Assembly: GCF_027943255.1 (NCBI RefSeq)
Contig: NC_072897.1
Location: 22,382,044 to 22,446,043 of the forward strand
Length of the DNA: 64,000 nucleotides
From: Anastrepha obliqua
Taxonomy: Eukaryota > Arthropoda > Insecta > Diptera > Tephritidae
Reading direction: 5' to 3'
Shown here in pieces: positions 1-11,230 of this stretch; position 1 is the stretch's first letter; the number at the start of each line of letters is the position of its first letter. The notes under the pieces were generated by a model. That model had not been told where the DNA came from. It was given only the letters and a program-made list of their open reading frames with translations, and ran no database searches. The translations under genes and the position numbers were made by a program.

Positions 1-3000
1 ACAATGCCAGCGCCGCCATAGAGCAACTCCGTTTTCGCTTTGGCCGACCCGAACAATTAATTCAGAGTCAGCTACGTCAAGCGAGGGATTTGCCTAATAT
101 TTCGGAGAATGCATTGTCCAAACTGGGACCCTTTTGCCACTGAAGTGAGAAACCTAGCAACATTCTTACAGTCAGCGAATGGACAACAACACATCGCCAA
201 TCCTACGCTATTAGAGGAACTATTAGCTAAGCTTCCTATGAGTAAGAAACTGGAGTGGGCCAGAGTCGCCGCCTCAATACAGCCGTATCCGACAATTGTA
301 CATTTTAGCGCTTGGGTAAGTGAACTTGCTAATCTGATATGTACAGTGCAAGACATCGACAATAAGGATCAAAAGCGTCGTGCGGTGTTACATACATCCG
401 AAAAACAGTGTCCAGGTTATGCAGGTGTAACTCCCGTTAAGTGTCCATTATGCCAGGAGCAACATAAACTGCAAGATTGCCGTCGTTTTTTAAATGCTGC
501 AGTGTCTAATAGATGGGAGTTCGCGAAGAAACATCGCGCTTGTTTTTCATGCTTGAACGTGGGCCATAACACGCGTAACTGTCGCCGTAAAAAGCTTTGT
601 TTAGAAGAAGGATGCCAGCGTAGACACCACAGTTTATTGCACGAGGCCAATGCTATTACGCCGACCCTAAGTTTATTAAAGGAAGAAAAAGGTGACGTAC
701 GAGGAAACGTGTTGAGCTGCGCAAACGTTAGCAGCACTAAACCCAAGCTGCTCTTTCGTGTGCTTCCGGTAACCTTGTATGGCGATAATAAGCGCATCGA
801 TACGTACGCCCTATTGGATGAAGGTTCTTCAATTACGATGTTAGACAGTGATTTGGCCAAGGAGTTGGGAATACGCGGCCGTCGACATTCGTTAGATATA
901 CAATGGTTTGGAGGAAGAACAGCCCAAGAGTCGACTGAGGTTTTCAATATTGAAATTAGCGGTGTTGGTAAAAATAAGCGCTACCTACTGCGCGACGTGT
1001 ATGCCGTAGCTAATCTAGGTTTGCCCATGCAGAGTTTAAGTCATAATGATTTAAAGAGCAGTGACAAATCAATTTCGTCTCTGCCTCTCCAGACGTATTT
1101 TGATGCTGTGCCTCAACTTTTAATTGGAATCGATCATGCACACTTAGGCTTGCCGATTGACATAAAAGGGGTTAGTCAGCAAGGTCCGTACGCTTGCAAC
1201 ATTAAACTAGGGTGGGTAGTTTTTGGTCCAACCAGTCGTGCGTCGTTAGCAACCCGCTCTTGTCTTTTTTTACGTACCCAAGAAATGCAAGAAGAAGAAG
1301 ACATGCGTCAACTTGTGTTCGACTATTTCAATATTGAAAGTCTTGGCGTTAGATCTTCGCCACCTGTCGAAAGCAATGATGACGTCAGAGCTAAGATGTT
1401 ACTTGAAAGCACAACTAAACAAGTGGGAGGCCGATTTCAAACAGGGCTATTATGGAAGGACGACAGCATACAACTGCCCGATAATTATACGGCTGCTCTA
1501 CATAGGCTTGAAGGAATTGAGAGAACGCGACGAAACGTTCGCAACCGCGTACAAAGAGATCATTGATGGGTACCTAAGTAAAGGCTATGCTCGAAAGCTT
1601 ACGCCCAAGAAATCGAGTATAACTTCATTCAGGAAATGGTACCTCCCACACTTCGGTGTCGTCAACCCAAATAAACCTCAAAAATTACGCCTTGTTTTTG
1701 ACGCAGCGTCTCGATTTGAAGGGGTATCTCTGAACTCCAAGTTATTGAAGGGACCACAGCTCTACATATCACTACCTTCGATTTTATTTAATTTTAGAAC
1801 ACGTGCAGTTGCAGTTTGCGGAGATATTAAAGAGATGTTCCACCAGGTAGCTATACAGCCAGTAGACAGGTGTGCACAGCGTTTTCTTTGGCGTGATGGC
1901 GAAAATACTAAGCCACCTGAGGAGTACGAGATGCGAGTGATGATTTTCGGCGCCGCGTGCTCGCCTTGCTCGGCGCAATATGTCATGAGGCTGAACGCCA
2001 AGGAGCACCACAAAAGTCATCCTCGTGCAATTAAAGCTATTTTTGATCATCATTATATTGATGATTTTGTTGACAGTTTCGATGAAATTGAAGAGGCCGT
2101 AGATATCTCAAAGTAGGTTCGTGACATTCACAGCGATGGTGGATTCGAGTTACGTAGATTCGTATCGAACTCAGAGAAGGTAGTTAAAGAATTAAATGGT
2201 AGTACGGCAACGAAACAGATCGCAGTCGGTGAGAGCACAGAGAAGGTTCTTGGGTTATATTGGGAGTCAGCAACTGATAATTTTAAATCCAACCTGAAGT
2301 TCCATCGCATTGAACAAGCAGTAATCACAGGCGAAAGGAGTCCCACAAAAAGGGAACTTCTTAGTATTATTATGTCAATATTCGACCCGTTGGGATTTTT
2401 AAGTCACTTTACTGTTGCAGCCAAATCTCTAATGCGTGAAGTATGGCGTCGTGATGTCCGTTGGGATGAGCCCATCCCAAATGATGTGAATATAATATGG
2501 GAAAGGTGGCGCCAGCAGATGCACAAAGTAGCGGGATTTCGTGTGCCGCGATTCTACTTCCCACATGGTGCGCCTTCGGATTTGGAGCTGCATGTGTTCG
2601 TTGACGCTAGCGAATAGGCCTTCGCTGCTGTCGCCTACTGGAGGTCAAAAAAGTCGACTGGTGAAATTGGTGTTACGTTAGTTTGTGCGAAGACGAAGTG
2701 CGCTCCACTGAAGGCCGTAACCATTCCACGCCTGGAATTGCAAGCAGCCGTCTTGGGTGTACGTTTACGGAAATTGATATTGGAAAATCACCAAATACGC
2801 CGTGAACGATGCTTCCTATGGAGCGACTCCAGAACTATCTTGAAGTGGATTGGAAGCGAACATCGATGCTACAAACCGTATGTGGCGCACCGCGTTGCAG
2901 AGATTTTAGATGGGAGTGAAGTTCGCGAATGGCGATGGGTGCCAACGAAAGACAATGCAGCCGATGATGCGACAAGAAGCCGTGGGAGTGTTGATTTCTC

Positions 3001-4672
3001 ACTAAAATCTCGCTGGCTACAGGGACCGAATTTTCTGAGACGCGATGAAGAGACGTGGCCTGCTGAAGAAAACATCAGCAAGATCTTTGTGGAAGCAGAT
3101 GAAGAGCTCCGTTCTAAATTTTCTTTAATTGCCAACAACTATATTTTTATAGATTACAATTGTTTCTCAAATTTACTTAGATTAAAAAGAGCAGTAGCGT
3201 GGGTGCTTCGATTCATAAACCGCTGCCGTAAACGGGAGCTAAAATATCTGGAATATGGACTTACTGCTGTTGAACTGGAAGCCGCGGAGCACCTACTATG
3301 CCTACGCGTTCAATCGGAATCATTTACTTCGGAACGCAACAGTATCGAAATTGATAAAGCCATTCCAAATGACAGCGCATTAAAGGAACTTTCGCCATAT
3401 CTGGACGACAGGGGGCTACTTCGTGTACAAGGGCGCATAGATGCAGCTAGCTTCTTACCGTATAACATCAGAAGGCCGATCATACTGCCGTATGGACACA
3501 TATTTACGCATCTGGTCGTTAATTATCACCATTGCACAATGAAGCACCAGAATCACGAGGCGACTATAAGCAATATACGTCAGAAATACTGGATTCCCCG
3601 AATAAGGAAAATGCTACGACGTGTAATAGCCGGATGTAAATATTGTCAAGTCAGGAAGACAGAACCTCACGCGCCTATGATGGGTCCTCTACCAGAGGAT
3701 CGTTTGAAGCCCTATGTACGACCATTTACTTATACGGGACTGGACTATTTTGGGCCTATTTCGGTTACTATCGGGCGGCGAACTGAAAAGCGTTGGGTCG
3801 CGTTGTTTACGTGCCTCACCGTGCGCGCAATCCACCTGGAAATCGCCCACGACTTATCAACGGATTCCTGTATAATAGTTATGCGCAACTTCATGAATCG
3901 GAGGGGGGTTCCAACACGTCTACGATCTGACAATGGGAAAAACTTCATCGGGGCCAACGAAGAAGCGAAACGTTTTCCTGATGTTTTTGACACTGAGCGA
4001 ATACAAAATGAATTGTCAACCAAGGGAGTTGAATGGTTCTTCAACTGCCCCGCCAATCCATCTGAAGGAGGAATTTGGGAAAGAATGGTGCAGAGCGTTA
4101 AAAGGGTTCTTCGACATTCATTAAAAGAAAAGGCGCAATGTGAGCATGTCTTACAAAGCTTTCTGATAGAAGCGGAAAACATAGTAAACTCACGTCCATT
4201 GACGCATCTGCCCATCTCTCCCGACGAAGACGAACCATTAACGCCTAACCACTTCCTGATTGGCGTGGGTAATATCCCTAAAACTCCAACGGCCAACTCT
4301 CCTGGTGAAAAGATACCTTTATTACGCAAGCAATGGCTCATTGCACGAAGCCTAAGAGATGCATTTTGGAAGCGATGGGTACTGGAGTATCTACCAACGC
4401 TAACCCGAAGAGTTAAGTGGTGTGAACGAACCGCGCCTCTTAAAGAGGGTGATGTAGTATTTATTTGCGATCCGAATGTGCCAAGGATTCAGTGGCGACG
4501 TGGTATTGTTGAGCGTGTGTACACTGGCGCAGATGGTGTGGCTCGGCGTGCGGACGTGCGTACGGTTGGTGGACTTCTGCAACGGGCGGTATCTAAATTG
4601 GCAGTCCTGGATCTGGAAAGTGGTGAAGCTGATCGCTCCACGGGGGTGGGGGTGTTGACAAATGATATTTAA
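1..4672 (+). pseudogene. BEL/Pao retrotransposon gag-pol, element A (broken, 5' end outside window)
   Basis: Polyprotein of a BEL/Pao LTR retrotransposon: capsid, protease, reverse transcriptase (RT), RNase H and integrase. In order: zinc knuckles (CPLCQEQHKLQDC, then CFSCLNVGHNTRNC) near 436-600; protease motif LLDEGSS near 811; RT with YIDDFVD near 2056; RNase H with VFVDASE near 2600; integrase zinc finger HHCTMKHQNH then CKYC near 3530-3650; catalytic region with GLDYFGP, SDNGKNF and EGGIWER. Damage: a 1-nt shift near 139 (frame 3 to frame 1), another near 1525 (into frame 2), and in-frame TAG stops at 2114 and 2615. After 1525 the whole pol stays in one frame to the stop at 4672, so the stops are point mutations. 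Family identity is sure; activity is excluded by the breaks. Confidence 0.93.
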
Positions 4673-4920
4673 AATTTGTAATAAGTGGAATTACAACCCT
4701 GCTTGTGAACCAAAGTTGCGCACTCATTCTTCTTCGTTCTACTCTATTTTTCATTTGCATACGATCAGTCGAGGAAGAAGGGGTGCAAAACTGCGGTAAG
4801 TTTCTATATTTTATTAAAATACAGAATGTACAATATTAAATTGAATTTCAGAATAAACCATTCTTTGCCATTGAGTTAGTAGCAAACCCCTTTCATCTCA
4901 TCGTAGCCGCGACACTGGCA
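4653..4920 (+). repeat. 3' LTR of BEL/Pao element A
   Basis: A purine run (CGGGGGTGGGGG, 4641-4652) directly precedes TGTTGACAAATG, the usual polypurine tract to LTR junction. The LTR is taken to end in GGCA at 4920 because mariner transposase coding sequence on the minus strand starts at 4921. The gag-pol stop lies about 20 nt inside the LTR. Length is about 268 bp, shorter than the 413-bp LTR of element B. The 5' LTR is outside the window, so the pair and the target duplication cannot be checked. Confidence 0.7.
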
Positions 4921-5311
4921 TATTTTTTAGTCCTCACCTTGCTCTCCAAAATGGACCAGAATAGTCCATCGGATTTGCGTCTGGCGAATTCAAAAGCCAT
5001 TGTGTGGACGAAATGAAGTGTGGAACATGATTTTTTAACCATTCTTGGTTCACACGAGCTTTATGAGACGATGCCGAGTCCTTTTGGAACGTATAGGGTC
5101 TACGACCGAAATGTTTGCGTGTCCACGGCCCTAAGGCAGCTTCTAAAACATTTTCCCAATAATAAGTCGCATTCACTTTGACACCAGGCTCGATAAAAAC
5201 GATTGGAGAGCGGCCATCAGCGTTTACAGCGGCCCAAACCATTACTTGCGATGGGAAATTGCTTCGAGTGGCCATACGTAGGCTCAAATTCTCGTACGAG
5301 CGTTCGGTCAA
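4921..5311 (-). pseudogene. Mariner-like transposase, C-terminal part (piece 3 of 3)
   Basis: The minus strand encodes the second half of a Tc1/mariner-superfamily DDE transposase: VMVWAAVNADGRSP, FQKDSASSHKARV (second catalytic Asp) and NSPDANPMDYS (third acid region). One frameshift follows DYS; the next frame gives SILESKVRTKKY up to base 4921, where BEL element A interrupts it. The upstream pieces lie at 6008-6195 and 9240-9561. A similar C-terminal fragment occurs at 54191-54563 and shows what should follow. Confidence 0.88.
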
Positions 5312-5319
5312 GTAAGTGC

Positions 5320-6005
5320 CCATTTACACGAGGAGACATCTGGAAGGGAAACATTTTGTTCGGGGGTGAAGGACGGCCGCGGAAGAGAGAAGGGAATTTG
5401 TCTCCTGTACTGGCGACACGCTTTGTGCTTCTTGTTCGTATTTCTTATCTTAAAGCAATTTTTGACAGTTGCTTCATTTGTTTTCTTCTTTTGTGTTAGA
5501 ATGTTCTGAGTTATGTGTTGGTTTTCAATCGAACGGAACATAACAACGATGACAAACATCCGAACGTTGCTTGGGAAATGCATTTTTCCTAGTAAAGTAG
5601 GTATAATTTAAAATAGTTATGGGACATGTTTATGTTGAATTCTATTTTTTCCCTGCATTTCTAGATACTCAAGTTAATTTAAAGTTAATTATTTACATAT
5701 GAAGTATTTTTAATTTAATTTTTTTTATTCAAGTACAAGAATTTATAAATATATTTCAATAAAAACAAATTATTTATTATTTAACCAGTTTGCATTTTTC
5801 ATTCATATATAATATTTAAGAAACTGTTGTCGAACGCTCTCTGCTTTACATGTAAGCGCGCGCTAGAATACAGCCGAACCAGACGATGCTAAAGTATTAA
5901 ATGTCAAAATGTTGCCGAAAACAATTTTGCCCGTGTGGCCGCGAATGAGACATGAAAATAGAATTTCCAGTGTCTCCCTTCCAGATGTCTCCGTGTGTAA
6001 ATCCG
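5320..6005. mobile_element. Small inverted-repeat element inserted in the mariner transposase
   Basis: Ends are inverted copies of about 33 bp. The left end (5320-5352) has CATTTACACGAGGAGACATC followed by TGGAAGGGAAAC. The reverse complement of the right end (5972-6005) has GGATTTACACACGGAGACAT followed by CTGGAAGGGAGAC. Removing the segment plus one copy of TTAC (GTAA on plus) rejoins the transposase frame as CGT GTT TAC TTG ACC. The interior is AT-rich and has no recognisable protein; a 91-codon minus ORF (5308-5583) shows no known motif. It looks like a non-autonomous DNA transposon. The duplication is either TTAC or a decayed 8-mer (GTGTTTAC versus GCACTTAC), so the superfamily is open. 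Confidence 0.75.
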
Positions 6006-6007
6006 GT

Positions 6008-6195
6008 GTAAACACGATGGTTTTGAGTGTTTATGAACTGCTCAATTGGGAAATTTTGTTCATCAGAAAACACAATGTTAGGAAATTCGCCCCGTTCGTG
6101 CAAGCGCACCAACTCCTTTGCTCTTTCGCACCGCACTTTTTGTTGCTGGGGTGCAAGATTGTGTGCTTTTTGTAACTTGTAAGCCTTGATCTTGG
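6008..6195 (-). pseudogene. Mariner-like transposase, middle part (piece 2 of 3)
   Basis: The minus strand reads KAYKLQKAHNLAPQQQKV, then CERAKELVRLHERGEF and IVFSDEQNF, the latter carrying the first catalytic Asp of a Tc1/mariner transposase, then QFINTQNHRVY. It stops at the small TIR element on one side and at the RTE target duplication (6181-6195) on the other. It continues the frame of piece 1 (9240-9561) and is continued by piece 3 (4921-5311). Confidence 0.9.
6181..6195. repeat. 5' target-site duplication of RTE element
   Basis: AAGCCTTGATCTTGG here matches AAGCCTTGACCTTGA at 9240-9254 in 13 of 15 positions. In the interrupted transposase these bases encode the same residues (KVKA/KIKA), so one copy is the duplication made when the RTE inserted. 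Confidence 0.85.
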
Positions 6196-9100
6196 AGGGT
6201 TAATGAAATAGTGATTCGAATATATAGCCTATCCTATTTAAATGACAACCTCACCCACTGTCTCCTAGACTTGGTGCCCTCTGTTCCCGCTAATGAGGCA
6301 ATGGCGACCGAGTAAGGGCGGAATAACTCTATCATTCTGGCGCAGAGTAAATGCTGTTGCCACGCCGATAAAATAATCTGCAACAAACTTGCCAATAGGC
6401 ACGTGGACTTAGGGCTGATAAGCCCATTCTACGTAAAACGAATAAAAGTCATGATACCTTCACATAAGCCTTGAAAAAACTACAACCCTATCAGTAGAAG
6501 ACCCACGCAACGTTTAAAGGACAACGAGATGAAATTCGGTTCATGGAATGTTCGCACAATGTTACAACCTGGAAAGATGGCAGAAGTAGTCGATGAAATA
6601 ATGCGTTACAGCCTTGATGTGGTAGTTTTGCAAGAAATTCGATGGAAAGATTTCGGAGAACTACAAAAACGATATTACTCTTTGTTCTACAGTGGAAGTG
6701 AAAAAACTGGAGCAAGTGGAGTTGATTTTTGCGTCAGTAAAAAAATCAGCAAAAGCCTTATTTTTTTCAGCCTGTGGCAGATAGGCTATGTATTCTTAAA
6801 CTCAAAGGCAAATTTCAGAGTGTAACAATACTCTCAATCTACGCTCGAACAGAAAATGAAAAAAAGATGCTTTCTACTACTTGCTTTCAAAAGAATGCAA
6901 TAAAATTGCTGGCTCCAATGTTTTGCTAATATATTTTTAGGCGATTTCAATGCCAAAATTGGCAAGGCAGATTTTGTCAAAGAAGTCTGTGGAATGTACT
7001 CCTTGCACAACCTTACCAGTGAAAATGGGCAATATTTAATAAACTTCGCAAACGAAAATAACTTTCGAATCAGCAGTACTTCCTTACAAAATAAGCGCAT
7101 TCAAACAAACATGGAAAATCTCTGGCAGCAACAAAGCAAACCAAATTGATCAGGTGTTGGTAGACAACAGGCATGCCACCTCAGTACTTGACGTACGCTC
7201 TCTGCGCGGAGCTTGCTGTGATTCTGATCACTACTTAATCAAAATCAAGATAAGACAACGTATGGCTTTAGTTGCAGCTAAACCTATTTTCAAGAAACAA
7301 AAACATAACATACCTAAACTTGTGTCAAATAAAAAAGTTAAGAGCAACTTTAAAGATGCGCTGAATGCGCAGTTTGCCGAACTTAATCCGAAAGGTACTT
7401 TGAAAGAATGGAGTTATGTAGTAAAGAAGATAACCAGTACTGCCAAAGAAATTCTTGGCTACTTGCCGAAGCAGACGAAAGAAGATTGGTTTGAAGAGGA
7501 GTGCAGAACGCTTATAAATATAATACAAAAAATGAAAGTTGGTGCAATTATATACATGGCATGCGGCACGCGCAGAGCACATGCTGAATATGCAATAAAA
7601 AGAAAAAATGCTAGAAAAGTTATATATAAAAAGAAAAGGGAATATTTGAAAGACAAGATCAAGGAAATAGAGCACAATTCAAAGTGTAAGGAAGTGCGTT
7701 TTTATCGGAAAATTAAAGATCGAACTGCAGCACTTCAACCCAGAATAAACATGTGCCTATCTGAAAACGGAGAAATATTACAAACAGATCAATAGATTTT
7801 AGAAAGATGGCGTAAGCATTTTAACGGCCTTTTAAATAAGAAACACCCGGACGTGAATTCACCTTGTGAACATATACATAGCTACGGCTGAAAACAGTAT
7901 TCTGCCACCAACATTTGACGAAGTCGTTGTGGCTCTTAAGAAACTTCAAAACGGTAAAGCAAGCGGTGAAGACTCTATAGCGGCTGAGCCCTTAAAAGAA
8001 GGAGATGAACAAATGTATAAATATTTGTACCACTTAGTGATAGATGCATGGGAAAGATAATCTATACCCTCTGATTGGCTGGAGAGACAAGAGAGTATGT
8101 GAAAATTATCGTGGTATTTCACTGCTTAACTCTGCTTATAAGGTTTTTACTAATGTACTCTATCATCGTATCAATGAATATGCAGAGACCATTATTGAAG
8201 ACTATCATTGTGGATTCCACAAGGGAAAATCCACAATCGACCAGTGCTTTGTCCTCAGCATCAATCTTTGAAAAACATCACGAATATGAAAAGGATATTC
8301 ACTGCCTTTTTATAGATTTCAAACAAGCGTTTGATAGCGTCAGGAGAGATACAATTTTTTACGTACTGCTTAGCCTAGGAATTCCAGCAAAACTTATAAG
8401 GCTAATCATTGTTAAGCTCACGGATACAAAAGCAAAAGTAATCATCCAAGGGAAGCCCACAGAGTCATTCGCAATTGTATCTGGTGTCAAACAAGGTGAT
8501 GCACTATGCTCTGTCATATTCAATTTGATGCTGCATTTTGGTATAAAAGAAGTCAACAAAGGTGGTATATTACTAATTAAAACAACGCAAATACCTATGT
8601 GCCTATACAGACGATATCGCCATTCTTTCGAGGAAGATGAACGACTTAAATGAAACCTTTTTAAAAATTGACAAAATTGCCGACGATATTGGCCTCTTCG
8701 TTAACGAGTGTAAAACGAAATACATGCTGAGATCAAGAGGGCACACAAATGTACTGAATCTTCATGTAGGTGCATATACTTTTGAAGCGGTGCAACAATT
8801 TAAATATCTAGGTGTTATGTTCACTTGTAGCGGTAACTCAACACCAGTAATCAAAGATCGCGTCAACGCTGCCAATAGAGCGTACTATTCACACCTTAGT
8901 TTGTTCGAAAGGAACATTTTAAGGAAAGTGTTCGGACCCATTAAAAATGAAGATGGCAGCTACAGATTAGGTACAACTTGGAATTGAACGAACTTATCCA
9001 AGACGAGGCAGCTGTGCGTTTTGTAAAGGCGCAGCGTATGCGGTTGCTAGGTCACCTGATCCATATGCCTGCTGAATCCGCTGTAAGGAAAGCCATGACT

Positions 9101-9239
9101 GGATAGACGCAGTAGGAAGCGATCTCACAGCAATGGGAATTCGCAACTACGAAGGAAAAGCAAGCCATAGAACACTTTGGAGAAGTTTTGTGAAGGAAGC
9201 TTTGACGCACCCCGCGTTGTAATGCGATGAATGATGATG
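6196..9239 (+). mobile_element. RTE-type non-LTR retrotransposon
   Basis: An approximately 3.04-kb insertion flanked by a 15-bp duplication, with about 330 bp of leader before the first ORF. It ends in GATGAATGATGATGA, the short simple-repeat tail typical of RTE elements instead of poly(A). The order of endonuclease, RT and a C-terminal segment with RAQRMRLLGHLIHMP is RTE-like. It looks close to full length and splits the minus-strand mariner transposase exactly at KVKA. Confidence 0.85.
6529..9222 (+). pseudogene. RTE endonuclease/reverse transcriptase (broken)
   Basis: Starts MKFGSWNVRTMLQPGKMAEV, an apurinic endonuclease N-terminus, with LQEIRW at 6630-6650. GDFNAKIGKADF follows near 6940 and SDHYLIKIKIRQ near 7225. 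RT begins around 7866 (LKKLQNGKASGEDSI), with CENYRGISLLNSAYKVF near 8099, FIDFKQAFDSV near 8310 and VSGVKQGDALCS near 8480. The YADD region around 8600 is shifted (written as YRRYRH in the open frame). The last ORF starts at 8637 and reaches the terminal region by 9222. At least five frameshifts or stops break it, near 6825, 7100, 7795, 8060 and 8600. Confidence 0.87.
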
Positions 9240-9561
9240 AAGCCTTGACCTTGAACTCATTTTTCAATATGCGTCGAATGCTGTCTTGCGATATTTTCAG
9301 TTCTTTGGCCATTTTTCTTCCACTTCGACGTGGATTTCGTTCAAGTGGAGCCTTCACTTTCGGAACCATTTCTGGCGTTGTTGCGATTTTTTTTGGTCCA
9401 CCTCCATAGCGTTTTGCAACGCTACCAGTATCATTGTAACGTTTTATAGTGCCATACACAAACATTTTATTCACTTTGAGGTCACTGAGCTCACGAACAA
9501 TGGCTGGTTGGGATTTTCCTGCCAAATATAACGCAATCACACTATTCCGTTTGAATTCCAT
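9240..9561 (-). pseudogene. Mariner-like transposase, N-terminal part (piece 1 of 3)
   Basis: The minus-strand start codon at 9561 opens MEFKRNSVIALYLAGKSQPA, a helix-turn-helix DNA-binding domain, followed by VYGTIKRYNDTGSVAKRYGG and RRSGRKMAKELKISQDSIRR. This is a paired-type mariner DNA-binding region of about 105 residues. It ends at the RTE target duplication; the frame resumes at 6195. An upstream in-frame Met at 9582 exists, but the family normally starts near MEF. The terminal inverted repeat outside 9561 was not recognised with confidence; 9600-9650 may hold a decayed one. Confidence 0.9.
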
Positions 9562-9790
9562 CACAGAAAAAAAATTCAACAAAACTGAGACGCAAATGCT
9601 TTTGATGGCTTATAAACAATATATTGAACGGTCATTAGAATAATTTTGACGTTGATGTCATGAGCTGTTTTACAGATACAACCAGTGTGAAGTTGGTAAC
9701 ACTTCAAATCGATTGAATTTGTCTTTATTGTGATGTACAATATTTGAAACTGTTCAGCGCCGCCGCGACTAAAATAATTATGACCGCTAA
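9562..9790. other. Outer flank of mariner relic, no gene seen
   Basis: AT-rich sequence between the transposase start and the MITE. No coding motif was seen. GAACGGTCATTAG near 9627 loosely resembles the terminal repeat of the related fragment at 54191 (reverse of GTAATGAACCG), but this is weak. Confidence 0.4.
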
Positions 9791-10034
9791 GGCTGCGCCA
9801 AGGCGAATTTATTACAGGTGACAGCAAACACATATAAGTAAACCCCTACATGTATTTGTTGTTGCGTTTGGTCCAACCATCACGTCAAAATCATCAAGCA
9901 AATGTAAGCATACGAATGTGAACATACCAATACATACAAACAAAGCATATCATTTTGACGTAAGCCATACCTACGGTGAAAAATTCAGCTGGGTGAATGC
10001 TGTCACCTTAATAAATACACCTTGAGCTGCGCCT
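9791..10034. mobile_element. MITE with about 35-bp terminal inverted repeats
   Basis: The left end (9791-9825) reads GGCTGCGCCAAGGCGAATTT then ATTACAGGTGACAGC. The right end (9998-10034), reverse complemented, reads GGCGCAGCTCAAGGTGTATT then TATTAAGGTGACAGCA. Total length is about 244 bp with no ORF, which fits a non-autonomous DNA element. The family was not identified and no clear target duplication was seen. Confidence 0.75.
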
Positions 10035-10135
10035 ATGAATGTATTTTATTCTTGTAGTCGCTAAGCATAGAATTTAAGCTTTGGAAACATACGCATGTGG
10101 AGGCATAAAGTGCGTGTCTAGTGTGTGCTGTTATA

Positions 10136-10970
10136 CAGGGTGGGCCATATAGCGATTGCTTTTTCAACCACCTATTTTTTTGAGAATGGTAACACAAATG
10201 GCATGCCAAATATGTTCATAATTTACTTAAAGGTTTGACATTTACTAAAACCTATTTCCAAAGTGGTGAGTCTTCTTCTTCTTTTCTGATCTTCACATCG
10301 GTGGCTACGTTAACAAGCGAAATTGTCGGATTTGGGGCTCAGAAAATCCACACGTTACTGTAGAGAAGCAAATGCATCTACAACGAGTCACTGTTTTGTG
10401 CGGTTTTTGGTCTGGCGGCATCAGCGGGCCATTTTCTTTCGAAAATGAGCGAGGAGCCGCGGTTACAGTAAATGGCGATCGTTACCGTGACATGCTCAAC
10501 GAGTTGTTTCCAAAAATTGAAGAGGATGACATGGACGACATTTGGTTTCAACAGGACGGTGCAACTTGTCACACTGCCAAAGTTACACTCGAACTTTTGG
10601 CTACCGTTTTTGAAAACCAAATAATCAGCCGAGATTCCAATATCAATTGGCCGCCTCGGAGCTGTGATTTAAGCCCGTTGGACTTTTGTGGGGAGCCGTT
10701 AAGGACAAATGCTATGCGAACTATCCAGAGACGAAATCGAAGTTGCCATTCATGAATTTGGGGCCCAAACAATCGAAAGTGTGCTTAAAAATTGGGTTGA
10801 TCGAATGGCCTACTGTAAAGCCTGTCACGTGACAGTCATATGAACGATATTATTTTTCATTCATAAATGACAATGTTCAATCTTCAAAATAAAAAAAGTT
10901 TGAAAAAATATTGATTAGTGTTTTTTTTAGCCGATTCAAAACGCATATTTTACATGGCCCACCCTACATA
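10136..10970 (+). mobile_element. Internally deleted Tc1/mariner element
   Basis: The left end ACAGGGTGGGCCATATAGCG and the reverse complement of the right end, GTAGGGTGGGCCATGTAAAA, are inverted repeats. The 835-bp interior carries only the C-terminal two thirds of a transposase, so this copy lost its DNA-binding half. Confidence 0.85.
10285..10842 (+). pseudogene. Tc1/mariner transposase, C-terminal two thirds
   Basis: Reads DLHIGGYVNKRNCRIWGSEN, then TVLCGFWSGGISGPFSFENE, IWFQQDGATCHTAKV (second catalytic Asp) and WPPRSCDLSPLDF (third). A 2-nt loss near 10685 shifts the frame; WGAVKDKCYANYPE and the C-terminus up to the TGA at 10840-10842 follow in the next frame. The N-terminal DNA-binding domain and the first catalytic Asp are missing, so it cannot act. 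Confidence 0.88.
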
Positions 10971-10988
10971 TGTGAACTTTTCAACGCA

Positions 10989-11230
10989 TAATGCTGTGCC
11001 TATAAATGGGCGCTGGATACCTTTGACATTTTTCCGGATCCTAATATTTTTTCTGTGGCAAGTGCACACGGTCGCATATGTGTAAATTCACAAATTTAAA
11101 TTTGCATATACCATCTTTCTGTGTGCCTGGTAATGAAGCGCTTTCTATAGAGGATTTCGATTTGGTGAAGGGAATTGAACAAAGTTTTACAGAGCTCCTA
11201 ACAGACATAATATACTGTGTACATACATAT
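10989..11230 (+). repeat. Dispersed repeat D, copy 1
   Basis: About 240 bp shared with 39031-39303 (same strand) and, in part, 20576-20672 (opposite strand). Shared words include AATGCTGTGCCTAT, TTTAAATTTGCATAT, CCATCTTTCTGTGTGCC, TAATGAAGCG and AGACATAATATA. No ORF. It is not tied to any recognised element. Confidence 0.7.

Noticed and set aside
3745..4341. 198-codon minus ORF
   Set aside because: Shadow of the BEL element A integrase, which has clear motifs on the plus strand.
5308..5583. 91-codon minus ORF inside the small TIR element as its transposase
   Set aside because: No catalytic motif and it includes the TIR; too short.
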